From assembly GCA_002297505.1 (NCBI GenBank), contig DBLQ01000103.1:1-24356 (forward strand): a DNA stretch of 24,356 nt, written 5' to 3'. This DNA is from Flavobacteriales bacterium UBA720 (lineage in GTDB: Bacteria > Bacteroidota > Bacteroidia > Flavobacteriales > Weeksellaceae). The notes under the pieces are model-generated. The model saw nothing but the letters and a program-made list of their open reading frames with translations. It was not told the DNA's origin and searched no databases. This document shows, piece after piece, positions 7,011 through 14,177 of this stretch; positions within the stretch are counted from its first letter, which is position 1; each line of letters begins with the position of its first letter. Made by a program: the position numbers and the translations under genes.

Positions 7011-7484
7011 ATGAAAAATTTAATCAAAATATTAGCAGCAGCAGCAGTAGTCATCACATTCACTTCATGTTTGGCGACTAACGGAAATTACGCTTATAAT
7101 GATCCATATTCTCAAGGCTATTCCGACGGTTATATGGATGGCTATTACAGATCTCCGGACGGCTATTGGTATGCGCCAAATGTGGTGTATCTCGATAATA
7201 ATGGAAGTTACTACCGGAATGGTTCCGTTTACAATTCGAGAAGCAGACTTAGCAACAACATTGTAATTTCACCAAAAAGAAATTCACTGCATAACGGCAA
7301 TGTCCGTGTACAGCAGGGTAGCCAGAGAAATCAGGGTATGATTAATACGAAGCAGCCGAATGTCCGGACACAGCCAGCACCACGTGGTCAGCGCGCTGTA
7401 CAGAGTACGCCGCAAAGGCAAAGTCAGCCACAGACACAGCCGCAACAGGGCATGAGATCCGAACAGAATAACGGAAGAAGATAG
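7011..7484 (+). CDS. Small predicted lipoprotein with Q/R/N-rich tail
   Basis: A 157-aa secreted protein of no recognised family. The start is ATG 7011 (M-K-N-L-I-K-I-L). The longer open frame back to 6861 would begin inside the divergent repressor's promoter and lacks a signal peptide at its N-terminus. A lipoprotein signal ends in F-T-S-C with the lipidated Cys20. The next 60 residues are rich in Tyr, Gly, Asp and Asn (Y-S-Q-G-Y-S-D-G-Y-M-D-G-Y-Y). The last 70 are low-complexity Gln, Arg, Pro and Asn, probably disordered. A strong terminator follows. Role unknown; a cell-envelope location is inferred from the lipobox. Confidence 0.75.
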   Translation: MKNLIKILAAAAVVITFTSCLATNGNYAYNDPYSQGYSDGYMDGYYRSPDGYWYAPNVVYLDNNGSYYRNGSVYNSRSRLSNNIVISPKRNSLHNGNVRVQQGSQRNQGMINTKQPNVRTQPAPRGQRAVQSTPQRQSQPQTQPQQGMRSEQNNGRR

Positions 7485-7490
7485 AGTGGA

Positions 7491-7515
7491 AGAGCTGCAT
7501 TTAGCAGCTCTTTTT
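7491..7515 (+). terminator. Intrinsic terminator after the lipoprotein gene
   Basis: AGAGCTGC, loop ATTTA, GCAGCTCT followed by T residues: an 8-bp perfect stem located 6 bp after the stop codon. Confidence 0.88.
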
Positions 7516-7539
7516 ACGTCCGGAAATTTCAGTTTTTAT

Positions 7540-7571
7540 TTGAATCCAAGAAAAAAAATATAGTACTTTTG
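7540..7571 (+). promoter_or_regulatory. Promoter of udk
   Basis: TTG (7540-7542), a 21-bp spacer and an exact -7 box TACTTTTG (7564-7571) match the Bacteroidota housekeeping promoter. Transcription would begin about 9 bases before ATG 7586. Confidence 0.75.
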
Positions 7572-7585
7572 TAAAAAAGTTCAAA

Positions 7586-8203
7586 ATGCTCGTGATCGGT
7601 ATCGCCGGAGGAACAGGTTCCGGAAAAACAACTGTGGTTAATAAAATCTTACAACAGCTTAATCTGGAAGGTGTTAATGTTCTGTCACAGGATAATTATT
7701 ACCACGACAATCCGAATCTGACTCTATCCGAGCGGGAAGTTCTGAACTATGATCATCCAAAATCAATCGACTTCGAACTGCTCCTGCAACACGTTAAAGC
7801 GCTGAAGCAGCATCAGAGCATCGAGCAGCCTATTTATTCGTTCGTGACACATTCCAGAACTGGTGATCATGTGACCGTAGAACCACGGAGCGTGCTGATT
7901 GTGGAAGGAATCTTGGTTCTCACCAACAAGGAACTCTTAAAGGAATTTGATCTGAAAGTCTTTGTACACGCCGATTCCGATGAAAGATTGATCCGGAGAA
8001 TACGCAGAGACACGCAGGAACGCGGCCGCGATCTGCAGGAAGTGCTTCACCGCTATCAGACTACGCTGAAGCCTATGCATCAGGAATTTATTGAGCCTTC
8101 TAAGAATGAGGCCGATTTAATTGTTCCGAATATGAAACAGAATTCGGTGGCCATTGACTTCCTCACTACGGTGATCAACAATTCGCTTAAGAAAGTGCAT
8201 TAA
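7586..8203 (+). CDS. udk: Uridine kinase
   Basis: A 205-aa enzyme of normal family length that phosphorylates uridine and cytidine with a nucleoside triphosphate in pyrimidine salvage, in the cytoplasm. The P-loop is G-G-T-G-S-G-K-T-T (residues 8-16). The substrate motif is S-Q-D-N-Y-Y-H (about 34-40), followed by F-D-H/Y-D-H-P-type sequence (N-Y-D-H-P). I-V-E-G-I-L forms the Walker B region, and the lid has R-R-I-R-R-D-T-Q-E-R-G-R-D. It is the first gene of a three-gene unit with the DivIC-like protein and the mutase subunit, a gene order I associate with Chryseobacterium and relatives. A consensus promoter lies directly upstream. Confidence 0.95.
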   Translation: MLVIGIAGGTGSGKTTVVNKILQQLNLEGVNVLSQDNYYHDNPNLTLSEREVLNYDHPKSIDFELLLQHVKALKQHQSIEQPIYSFVTHSRTGDHVTVEPRSVLIVEGILVLTNKELLKEFDLKVFVHADSDERLIRRIRRDTQERGRDLQEVLHRYQTTLKPMHQEFIEPSKNEADLIVPNMKQNSVAIDFLTTVINNSLKKVH

Positions 8204-8253
8204 AATCATATCTCAGATTTTGTTTAGGACACAATGTTTAAGAAACGTAAATT

Positions 8254-8604
8254 ATGAAAGAGCTTATCAAAGATATCAGAAAAAAATCGCCGACACTGAA
8301 ATTTTTCGGGACTTACGTTTTCAATAAATATGTTCTGACCTTGGTTGGATTCTTGGTGTGGATGATATTTTTTGACAGTACTTCTTTTCTCGTCATTAAT
8401 GAGCTGAACGGCGAAATCAAAAGATATGAAAGCCAACTTCAATTCTACAAATCGGAATACGAAAAGAATGACAAATTCTACCGGAAACTGATGAATAACA
8501 AAGAAGAAAAAGAAAAATACGCACGCGAAAATTACTTTATGAAAAAACCCAATGAGGAAATCTTCATCCTGGTGGTGGACAGTTCCAAAATTGCAAAACA
8601 ATAA
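8254..8604 (+). CDS. FtsB/DivIC-like septum formation initiator
   Basis: A 116-aa bitopic membrane protein: a short cytoplasmic N-terminus, one membrane helix (about 25-48, Y-V-L-T-L-V-G-F-L-V-W-M), then a coiled coil (about 52-95, with E-L-N-G-E-I-K-R-Y-E). The end of the protein has Y-A-R-E-N-Y-F-M-K-K-P-N-E-E, the conserved FtsB/DivIC pattern that follows the coil. The family links late divisome proteins at the septum (FtsL/FtsQ partners). It is 50 bp downstream of udk and is followed by a terminator, so it is probably co-transcribed with udk. Confidence 0.88.
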   Translation: MKELIKDIRKKSPTLKFFGTYVFNKYVLTLVGFLVWMIFFDSTSFLVINELNGEIKRYESQLQFYKSEYEKNDKFYRKLMNNKEEKEKYARENYFMKKPNEEIFILVVDSSKIAKQ

Positions 8605-8611
8605 CAGATCC

Positions 8612-8641
8612 AAACCTTTTCATCACCGGAAAGGTTTTTTT
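8612..8641 (+). terminator. Intrinsic terminator after the divIC-like gene
   Basis: AACCTTT, 10-base loop, AAAGGTT with seven T residues. It lies 8 bp after the stop and separates udk-divIC from the mutase gene. Confidence 0.75.
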
Positions 8642-8710
8642 CACAACAGGCAAAAATTTAACGGTGTTTGCTGTGAAATTTGTATTTTTCAGAACTAAAT
8701 TTCTCAAGAG

Positions 8711-9865
8711 ATGAATGGATTAGACCAATGGGAAAAGCTGGTTCAGAAACAGTTGAAAACCGAAAATATTGATGCGATTCTTCGGAAGGAAAATCTGGAA
8801 GATATCGAGGTCAGGCCTTATTACCACAACAATTCCGAAAGTCCGACACTTCCAAAAGTAGAGGAGAGCACACATCTCGTAGCCCGGTATCAGGACGGTT
8901 TGGAAGATCAGGCTTTTGCTTTTCTTTTGGAAGAAAATGTGGAAGGTTTGCAAGAAAAGGTGATTTTCATTAATAATGCGGATCTGGCGGAGCATATCCT
9001 GACGGAAGAATCCAATCGGTACTTTTCTTTGGTTGATGTTTTTTCGGATGATCAGACTGCGACAATCCATGAGCATCTGGCCGGCGAACTGCTATCAAAA
9101 ACCTTTGAAAGACCGATATGTGTTGATGTCAGTCTGCACCAGAATGCGGGCGCTTCCATTGTTCAGCAGCTGGCAATTGCATTGGCAAAATCAAAAGAAT
9201 TGATAGAAAAATGGGGTCCCGAGATTCTCGATAAACTCCTTTTCCGTCTCGCCATTGGCTCCAATTACTTCTTCGAAATGGCGAAAATCCGGGCATTTAA
9301 ATATATCTTTAATCAATTGTCAAAGGAATTTGAAAAAGATCTGATTCCATATATTTTCACTGAAACCTCTTTCAGAAACAAAGCTAAGAATGATGAGGAA
9401 AATAACCTGATCAGATCTACGCTGGAACTGGCTTCCGCGATGATTGGCGGTGCAGATGCTGTTTTTTCACATGATTATAAAATTGAAGATCACACGAAGC
9501 TTTCTGAAGAAATTGCTTTCAAACAACAGATTGTTCTGGCTTATGAAAGTATCATCAATGTTTTTGAGGACGCTGCAGCCGGAAGTTATTTTGTGGAAGA
9601 TATTACCCAACAGTTGGCGGCCAAATCGTGGCAACTTTTCCTTGAAATTGAAGAAAAAGGCGGTTATCTGGAGCTTTTAAAATCCTGCGAAATTCAGAAA
9701 ATGATTGCTGAACATGCGATGAAAGAGCAGCTTTGGGTGGAAGAAGGTAGAATCAAACTGATTGGCATCAATCTTTATCCTAAATTAGAAAAGAAAAAAT
9801 ATGCTGACGAACTTTATAATGTTAACGAAATAAAAGCTGTCCGTCTGGCAGAAATGTTTGAATGA
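8711..9865 (+). CDS. mutA: Methylmalonyl-CoA mutase small (beta) subunit
   Basis: A 384-aa homologue of the non-catalytic small subunit of methylmalonyl-CoA mutase, which pairs with the B12-binding large subunit to interconvert methylmalonyl-CoA and succinyl-CoA. It starts W-E-K-L-V-Q-K-Q-L-K. The barrel region includes H-Q-N-A-G-A-S-I-V-Q-Q-L-A and L-F-R-L-A-I-G-S-N-Y-F-F-E-M-A-K-I-R-A. It then has A-S-A-M-I-G-G-A-D-A-V and A-A-A-G-S-Y-F-V-E-D-I-T, both characteristic of the mutase barrel. It stops after the barrel and has no B12-binding domain, as in other short Bacteroidota versions. The large subunit gene is not next to it, which is unusual. An AT-rich gene of unknown function follows 28 bp later. 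Confidence 0.9.
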   Translation: MNGLDQWEKLVQKQLKTENIDAILRKENLEDIEVRPYYHNNSESPTLPKVEESTHLVARYQDGLEDQAFAFLLEENVEGLQEKVIFINNADLAEHILTEESNRYFSLVDVFSDDQTATIHEHLAGELLSKTFERPICVDVSLHQNAGASIVQQLAIALAKSKELIEKWGPEILDKLLFRLAIGSNYFFEMAKIRAFKYIFNQLSKEFEKDLIPYIFTETSFRNKAKNDEENNLIRSTLELASAMIGGADAVFSHDYKIEDHTKLSEEIAFKQQIVLAYESIINVFEDAAAGSYFVEDITQQLAAKSWQLFLEIEEKGGYLELLKSCEIQKMIAEHAMKEQLWVEEGRIKLIGINLYPKLEKKKYADELYNVNEIKAVRLAEMFE

Positions 9866-9893
9866 TGAAATTTATTTTTTAATTACCTAACCC

Positions 9894-10319
9894 TTGATTT
9901 ACGAATACAAATATCGACCACCGTTTAAGTATTTTTTCATAGGACTTAGTGGATTGATGATGTCGATTCTTTTTGGTTTTGGACTAGCAAAAAATAAAAT
10001 TTGGATTTCATTAATATTTGGGGTGTTTTCAATAATGACATTGGTACTTGGATTTGGATTTCTAATAATTTTTTTTAGAAAATTTGGAGGTGATAATTTA
10101 AAAATTGGAAATGACTTTATTGAAATCCCTGGGCGTTGGAAGAATCGAGTTATTTTACAGTTTGATGATATATTTGATATTGGAGAATTACATACTTATG
10201 ACAATGTAATTGAAATTGATAGCACTAAAGGAATTTATCTAATTGAACGAAATTGGATGAAAGAAAAAGATTTCGAAAACGTTAAAATAAAACTCAAAGA
10301 ATATTGGCTGAAGAAATAA
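9894..10319 (+). CDS. Small membrane protein with two TM helices and a PH-like tail
   Basis: A 141-aa protein with no family I can name with certainty. Two helices (about 12-32 and 36-62) are followed by a beta-rich cytoplasmic region (N-D-F-I-E-I-P-G-R-W-K-N-R, F-D-D-I-F-D-I-G, I-Y-L-I-E-R-N-W). This architecture resembles bacterial PH-like membrane proteins. The start is a TTG at 9894 (M-I-Y-E-Y-K-Y-R-P-P); no upstream ATG is in frame. The base composition is clearly more AT-rich than mutA before it and the pseudouridine synthase after it. It may have been inserted between mutA and its usual neighbour. A similar layout is seen at 23162-23599. Confidence 0.65.
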   Translation: MIYEYKYRPPFKYFFIGLSGLMMSILFGFGLAKNKIWISLIFGVFSIMTLVLGFGFLIIFFRKFGGDNLKIGNDFIEIPGRWKNRVILQFDDIFDIGELHTYDNVIEIDSTKGIYLIERNWMKEKDFENVKIKLKEYWLKK

Positions 10320-10389
10320 TGTTTACTCTCGGATATCTAATTTAAAATTACATTATTCTCAATTTTCGTAATTATTAAACTCAGAATTC

Positions 10390-10417
10390 TTAACTCTTAA
10401 CTAATTCACTATCTTTG
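10390..10417 (+). promoter_or_regulatory. Promoter of the pseudouridine synthase gene
   Basis: TATCTTTG (10410-10417) is an exact Bacteroidota -7 box. TTA stands at the -33 position with a 17-bp spacer. The start codon at 10433 is 16 bp downstream. Confidence 0.65.
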
Positions 10418-10432
10418 CAAAAATTTTAGAAA

Positions 10433-11452
10433 ATGAGCGGAGACGGAAATCAATCAGGTAGAAACAGAAAACCAAGACCATCTGGAGGGAGCAGACCTTC
10501 CGGAAGCTCCCGTAGCTCCAGTGATAAAAGAGGAAGTGCCGGCGCCGGAAAATCTTTCGGAAATTCCAAAGGTCCAAAAACCACACGAGGCGGAGACCGT
10601 TTCGACAGCCGTGATAAGTATGAAAACGGCGACAGAAAATTCGGGCCGAAAAAGCCGTTCAGCCGCGCTGAAAGAGATGAGGACAAAACCAAATCCTTCA
10701 TCCAGAAAAGAAGATTCGACAAGATCAGTAAGTCGGTTCCCAAAGAATCCATCAGACTTAATAAATATATTGCCAATTCGGGCATCTGCAGCAGGAGAGA
10801 AGCGGATGAACTCATCACGCAAGGCCTGGTGGAAGTGAATGGCAAAGTGGTGACAGAAATGGGTTACCAGGTTCAGAAAACAGACCGTGTGGTTTTCGAC
10901 GGGCAAAATATCACGCCGGAAAAACCAGTTTATGTTTTACTGAATAAGCCAAAAGGATACATTTCTACAACCAAAGACGAAAAAGCAAGAAAAACCGTAA
11001 TGGATCTGACTGCCAACGCGTCGCCCTACAGAATTTTTCCGGTTGGAAGGCTGGACCGGCAGACGACCGGTGTGATACTTCTCACCAACGACGGTCATAT
11101 GACCAAGAAATTGACGCATCCATCTTTCAATATGAGAAAGATCTACCACGTAACGCTGGACAGAAAGCTTTCAACAGAAGATTTGCGAAGTATTGCAGAT
11201 GGCATACGTTTGGAAGAAGGCGTTGCCGAAGTAGACAGCATCTCTTTCATAGAAGGTAAGCCCAAAAATGAAGTGGGTATCGAAATTCACATTGGGTGGA
11301 ACAGAGTCATCCGGAGAATTTTCCAAAAACTTGGCTATGAAGTAGAAGCACTGGACAGAGTAATGTTCGCCGGACTCACCAAGAAAAACATCAAACGTGG
11401 ACACTGGAGAATCCTGACGGAACAGGAAGTGAATAATCTTAAAATGTTATAA
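10433..11452 (+). CDS. rRNA pseudouridine synthase (RsuA/RluB/RluE/RluF family)
   Basis: A 339-aa RNA-modifying enzyme. Residues 1-100 are a basic, low-complexity tail (Gly, Ser, Arg, Lys), common in Bacteroidota members and probably RNA-binding. An S4 domain follows (about 106-160; I-R-L-N-K-Y-I-A-N-S-G-I-C-S-R-R-E-A-D). The catalytic domain then has Y-V-L-L-N-K-P-K-G-Y and G-R-L-D-R-Q-T-T-G-V-I-L-L-T-N-D-G with catalytic Asp208. The later R-K-I-Y-H-V-T-L and N-R-V-I-R-R-I-F motifs complete the family. It converts a specific uridine in 23S (RluB/E/F) or 16S (RsuA) rRNA to pseudouridine; RluB is the most likely equivalent by size, but the site cannot be fixed from sequence alone. It has its own promoter and terminator. 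Confidence 0.93.
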   Translation: MSGDGNQSGRNRKPRPSGGSRPSGSSRSSSDKRGSAGAGKSFGNSKGPKTTRGGDRFDSRDKYENGDRKFGPKKPFSRAERDEDKTKSFIQKRRFDKISKSVPKESIRLNKYIANSGICSRREADELITQGLVEVNGKVVTEMGYQVQKTDRVVFDGQNITPEKPVYVLLNKPKGYISTTKDEKARKTVMDLTANASPYRIFPVGRLDRQTTGVILLTNDGHMTKKLTHPSFNMRKIYHVTLDRKLSTEDLRSIADGIRLEEGVAEVDSISFIEGKPKNEVGIEIHIGWNRVIRRIFQKLGYEVEALDRVMFAGLTKKNIKRGHWRILTEQEVNNLKML

Positions 11453-11456
11453 ATTA

Positions 11457-11483
11457 AACGACTGAAACATTCAGTCGTTTTTT
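11457..11483 (+). terminator. Intrinsic terminator after the pseudouridine synthase
   Basis: AACGACTGAA, loop ACA, TTCAGTCGTT, then T residues: a 10-bp perfect stem. The next gene starts only 9 bp after it. Confidence 0.88.
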
Positions 11484-11492
11484 AGTTTAGCT

Positions 11493-12134
11493 ATGAGCAC
11501 AATTTACGTTTTCAGTGGTTTAGGTGTTGATAAGAGAGTTTACAACAATATCAATTTCGGAAATCTGAATATTGAATTTATAGATTGGATTCCGCCTTTG
11601 GAAAATGAAAGCTTGGAAAATTATTCTTACCGAATTTGTGAGAAAGTAACCGATGAAGCCCCAATTCTTATAGGACTATCATTTGGAGGAATGTTAGCAG
11701 TTGAGATTTCCAAAATCATTAAAGTAAAAAAGTTGATTCTAATAGCTTCAGCAAAAAATAAATTTGAACTTCCTGGTATTTATAGATTTTTTGGGAAAAT
11801 TAATTTAAACAAAATAGTTCCAAATTCCCTTTTAAAAAAACAAAATCGCATTACCAACTGGTTTTTCGGCATTCAAACTAATGAGGAGAAACGGCTTTTA
11901 AAAGATATATTTCAAGATACAGATCCCCATTTTTTAAGATGGGCCATTAATGAAATTTTAAACTGGAATAATGAAAGCACTCCGGAAAACTGTTTTCATA
12001 TCCATGGGAATAAGGACAGAATCATTCCAGGTAGAAATGTTAAAATTGATTTTGTTGTTAAAGGTGGAGGACACTTTATGACTTTGAACAAGTCAAAGGA
12101 GATTGAGTCTATTCTTCTTGCCCTTATCAATTAA
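11493..12134 (+). CDS. Alpha/beta hydrolase
   Basis: A 213-aa soluble hydrolase. The nucleophile elbow is G-L-S-F-G-G with Ser63. The likely acid is Asp175 in H-G-N-K-D-R-I-I-P, and the base is His194 in G-G-G-H-F-M. The oxyanion region is F-S-G-L-G near the N-terminus. The substrate is unknown. The gene is more AT-rich than its neighbours. It starts 9 bp after a strong terminator, so its promoter must overlap the terminator (TAGTTTAG at about 11483 is a weak candidate) or it relies on read-through. It ends in a palindromic terminator. Confidence 0.82.
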   Translation: MSTIYVFSGLGVDKRVYNNINFGNLNIEFIDWIPPLENESLENYSYRICEKVTDEAPILIGLSFGGMLAVEISKIIKVKKLILIASAKNKFELPGIYRFFGKINLNKIVPNSLLKKQNRITNWFFGIQTNEEKRLLKDIFQDTDPHFLRWAINEILNWNNESTPENCFHIHGNKDRIIPGRNVKIDFVVKGGGHFMTLNKSKEIESILLALIN

Positions 12135-12160
12135 AAAAGACAGAAAATTTTCTGCCTTTT
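12135..12160. terminator. Bidirectional terminator between convergent genes
   Basis: AAAAG-A-CAGAAAATTTTCTG-C-CTTTT is palindromic with one mismatch and has T or A runs on both ends. It lies between the hydrolase stop and the stop of the minus-strand gene at 12177, so it can serve both. Confidence 0.65.
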
Positions 12161-12176
12161 ATAACTATTATCATTA

Positions 12177-12398
12177 TTAGAAATTAACCCGTATGTCTGC
12201 GGGGTTTCTCATTTTGATGACCACTTTGTCCAGATCGTCAGAAATTTCGTAATCCGCTTCCTCGTATTGGTCGCCTTCTGTGGCTTTTTTTACATCAATT
12301 TCTGCAAATCCGATTTCGTCTCTTGGAATGTCAAGGTAAAATTTGTTGGAATTGGCCGGCTGCGTAAAGTGCTCTTTTTTGAAATCTATAAACTGCAT
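12177..12398 (-). CDS. Small acidic protein of unknown function (73 aa)
   Basis: A 73-aa protein starting M-Q-F-I-D-F-K-K-E-H-F. The open frame runs further upstream (to 12458), but the ATG at 12398 is preferred because the extension (M-I-L-S-T-V) looks like untranslated AT-rich DNA. It is rich in Asp and Glu, with no membrane segment, signal or cysteine. I do not recognise a family. It lies convergent to the hydrolase and upstream of the stress-type block on the opposite strand. Codon use resembles the neighbouring stress genes, which argues for a real gene. Confidence 0.6.
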   Translation of the reverse strand: MQFIDFKKEHFTQPANSNKFYLDIPRDEIGFAEIDVKKATEGDQYEEADYEISDDLDKVVIKMRNPADIRVNF

Positions 12399-12597
12399 AA
12401 CTTTAATATTTTTTAGTTGGTGTAGCATCCTTATTACAAACACCGTGCTAAGAATCAACCAAAATCATCATGCAGCCATTATCAAATTCTATTTTCCTGA
12501 TTTTACACGATTTAGAAAATGCCTTTTCATCGTCATTAAGCTGGAAGCGGTGTCCGTTTCTAAATCTAAACAAATTATTGAATCCAACACAATAATA

Positions 12598-12627
12598 TTG
12601 CAATATTTTTAATTTCATTTACTTTCG
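12598..12627 (+). promoter_or_regulatory. Promoter of the first CinA-like gene
   Basis: TTG (12598-12600), an exact 19-bp spacer and TACTTTCG (12620-12627), one mismatch from TAnnTTTG. The leader to ATG 12679 would be about 45 nt. Confidence 0.5.
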
Positions 12628-12678
12628 TCGTTTTCAGGAGTATGGCAGTGATTTTGATTATCAAGAGAAAATTTTCCT

Positions 12679-13179
12679 ATGGATTTCTCAAGCATTCTTT
12701 TACAGCGCATCAGCCATCATCTTCTCAGAAGAGGTGAAAGCATTTCAATATTCGAAAATTGTACATCCGGATTTTTACAGATAGCGTTTTCACAGATGCC
12801 GGAATCTGAAACTTTTTTCAAAGGCGGACTTACGCTGTATGGAAAATCTAAAATGGCGGGCTTCGATAATAATGAAGATGAAATTCAAAATGAACGAACT
12901 TCCTGTGAGAGAGTTTCGCTGAATATTGGTAAAAAGTTTGGCTCAGACTGGGCTATCGCGCTTAGTGGTTACACCGCACCTTGTCAAGAATCCGGAGATC
13001 GCGTTTACACCTATTACAGTATCAGTTATAAGAATGTAATTATCCGAAGTGATATCATCGAGCTTCACCCAATGACCAAGCCGATTGATGCTCAAAAATA
13101 CTTTGCAGAATATATTCTATCATGTTTGCGCTGCGAGCTGAAACATCACAATCAGTACATTGCACAGACTACTGCATAA
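12679..13179 (+). CDS. CinA C-terminal domain-like protein, copy 1
   Basis: A 166-aa protein with the fold signature of the CinA C-terminal/PncC domain. F-E-N-C-T-S-G-F-L stands where PncC has A-E-S-C-T-G-G, followed by F-F-K-G-G-L-T-L-Y and D-W-A-I-A-L-S-G-Y. PncC hydrolyses nicotinamide mononucleotide. The usual Ser ten residues before the conserved Tyr is Glu here, and the Lys five residues after that Tyr is Met. Deamidase activity is therefore doubtful. A second diverged copy lies at 14178, sharing T-S-G-F-L-Q, F-S-Q-M and G-G-L-T-x-Y. It is monocistronic, with its own promoter and terminator, next to stress-type genes. Fold is confident; function is unknown. Confidence 0.8.
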   Translation: MDFSSILLQRISHHLLRRGESISIFENCTSGFLQIAFSQMPESETFFKGGLTLYGKSKMAGFDNNEDEIQNERTSCERVSLNIGKKFGSDWAIALSGYTAPCQESGDRVYTYYSISYKNVIIRSDIIELHPMTKPIDAQKYFAEYILSCLRCELKHHNQYIAQTTA

Positions 13180-13188
13180 ACCAATAAT

Positions 13189-13215
13189 AGCCGCTTTTTT
13201 ATAAGCGGTTTTTTT
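13189..13215 (+). terminator. Intrinsic terminator after CinA-like copy 1
   Basis: CCGCTT, T/A-rich loop, AAGCGG and a run of seven T residues, extended by an A-T and a G-T pair. Confidence 0.8.
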
Positions 13216-13351
13216 GTGGAATATTTTATCCAGTCAAATTATATTTAAGTCATCATCAATTACTATATCTAGAGTAGCTCAATTAGACTCAAAATCATCA
13301 TATTTGATTATCATTACGATATTTCAAAATCTTTTTCGATGCATTCCAAAC

Positions 13352-13389
13352 AAAAAAGGAGATAAAAAATAAAATCTTTTATCTCCTTT
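13352..13389 (-). terminator. Intrinsic terminator of the DUF2383 gene
   Basis: Read on the minus strand: AAGGAGATAAA, short loop, TTTATCTCCTT, then TTTT. The stem of about 11 bp begins about 20 bp after the stop codon at 13411. Confidence 0.85.
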
Positions 13390-13410
13390 AGTCAAATTTA
13401 GCAATTGAAT

Positions 13411-13860
13411 TTAGTGGATGTGCTCCAATGCGTCAAAATTAGCATACGATGATCTCAGCTTTTGCAGCTGCTGTGTCACCACGGTGGTGCTCTCCAGGCA
13501 AAGATCTCCGCTTTCCAAAGCATTTTCATAAGCTTCAATGGCTGCTTTTTCTCCGAAAACAACATTTTCTAATGTGCTTTCGTCTTTGTCTCCCGAGAAA
13601 GAATTTTTAACATCGATCCATGCTCTGTGGATGGCACCGGAAACGCTTGTGGTGTCGTCTGGATTTCCACCTTTGGAAGTAATCAGATTGATCAGATCAT
13701 TTCTCATTCCGGACGCTTCGCCAACCATAATGTCATAAGCTGGTCTCAGTTCTGAGTAATTGTCCCATACTTTGTCTGCTACTTTCGCAAATCCTGCGAT
13801 TCTGTCATTCGTGATTTTCAGCAGGTCATTAAGAGCTGCAATAGTCTTGTCGTTATTCAT
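13411..13860 (-). CDS. PA2169-type DUF2383 four-helix protein
   Basis: A 149-aa, nearly all-helical protein. It starts M-N-N-D-K-T-I-A-A-L-N-D-L-L-K-I-T-N-D-R and contains Y-E-N-A-L-E-S-G-D-L in the third helix region, as in PA2169-family (DUF2383) proteins. These are ferritin-like in fold, of unknown role, and often found with general-stress genes. No signal peptide. It is a single gene on the minus strand between the two CinA-like genes, with a clean terminator. A stress role is an inference from the neighbours. Confidence 0.85.
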   Translation of the reverse strand: MNNDKTIAALNDLLKITNDRIAGFAKVADKVWDNYSELRPAYDIMVGEASGMRNDLINLITSKGGNPDDTTSVSGAIHRAWIDVKNSFSGDKDESTLENVVFGEKAAIEAYENALESGDLCLESTTVVTQQLQKLRSSYANFDALEHIH

Positions 13861-14177
13861 AATAAATATTTTTTAGTGTGTTACTAAATTTACAATAATG
13901 GTGCCTGCAGGCATCTATAAGCATACTTTATGAAAACCTTAAGCTTTTGGATTGACTTTATACAAGACATCGTATTTTTAGGTTAAATTAAAAAACATGT
14001 TTGTCCAAATAAATGTAAATCCTTCTTAAAATGATTTCATAGCTTAACAAAAATCATTTAATTTTTAATAATCCGTCATTTTAAAATTCAAAATAAATCG
14101 GTTTTATGATTTACAATCTTTCAATGGTTCATTTATTGTAAAGCTGAATCATATTAATTATAGCAACAGACCTAATA
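13861..14177. other. 317-bp intergenic region between divergent stress-type genes
   Basis: This region must carry promoters for the DUF2383 gene (minus) and the second CinA-like gene (plus). No exact TAnnTTTG box is close to either start. A weak plus-strand candidate is TTGAC, an 18-bp gap, then TATTTTT (about 13954-13980). A perfect 12-bp palindrome TGCCTGCAGGCA lies at 13902-13913, about 40 bp upstream of the DUF2383 start. It is the only GC-rich spot in the stretch. Confidence 0.4.

Noticed and set aside
6791..7063. 90-aa minus-strand open frame overlapping the repressor start
   Set aside because: It overlaps the repressor gene, its promoter and the lipoprotein signal peptide in another frame; the composition is that of AT-rich intergenic DNA.
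10450..10906. Long minus-strand frames inside the pseudouridine synthase gene
   Set aside because: They are shadows of the low-complexity Gly/Ser/Arg tail of the real gene and have no domain of their own.
12399..12458. 20-residue N-terminal extension of the 73-aa protein
   Set aside because: The extra codons look like AT-rich leader sequence and the ATG at 12398 gives a compact hydrophilic protein.
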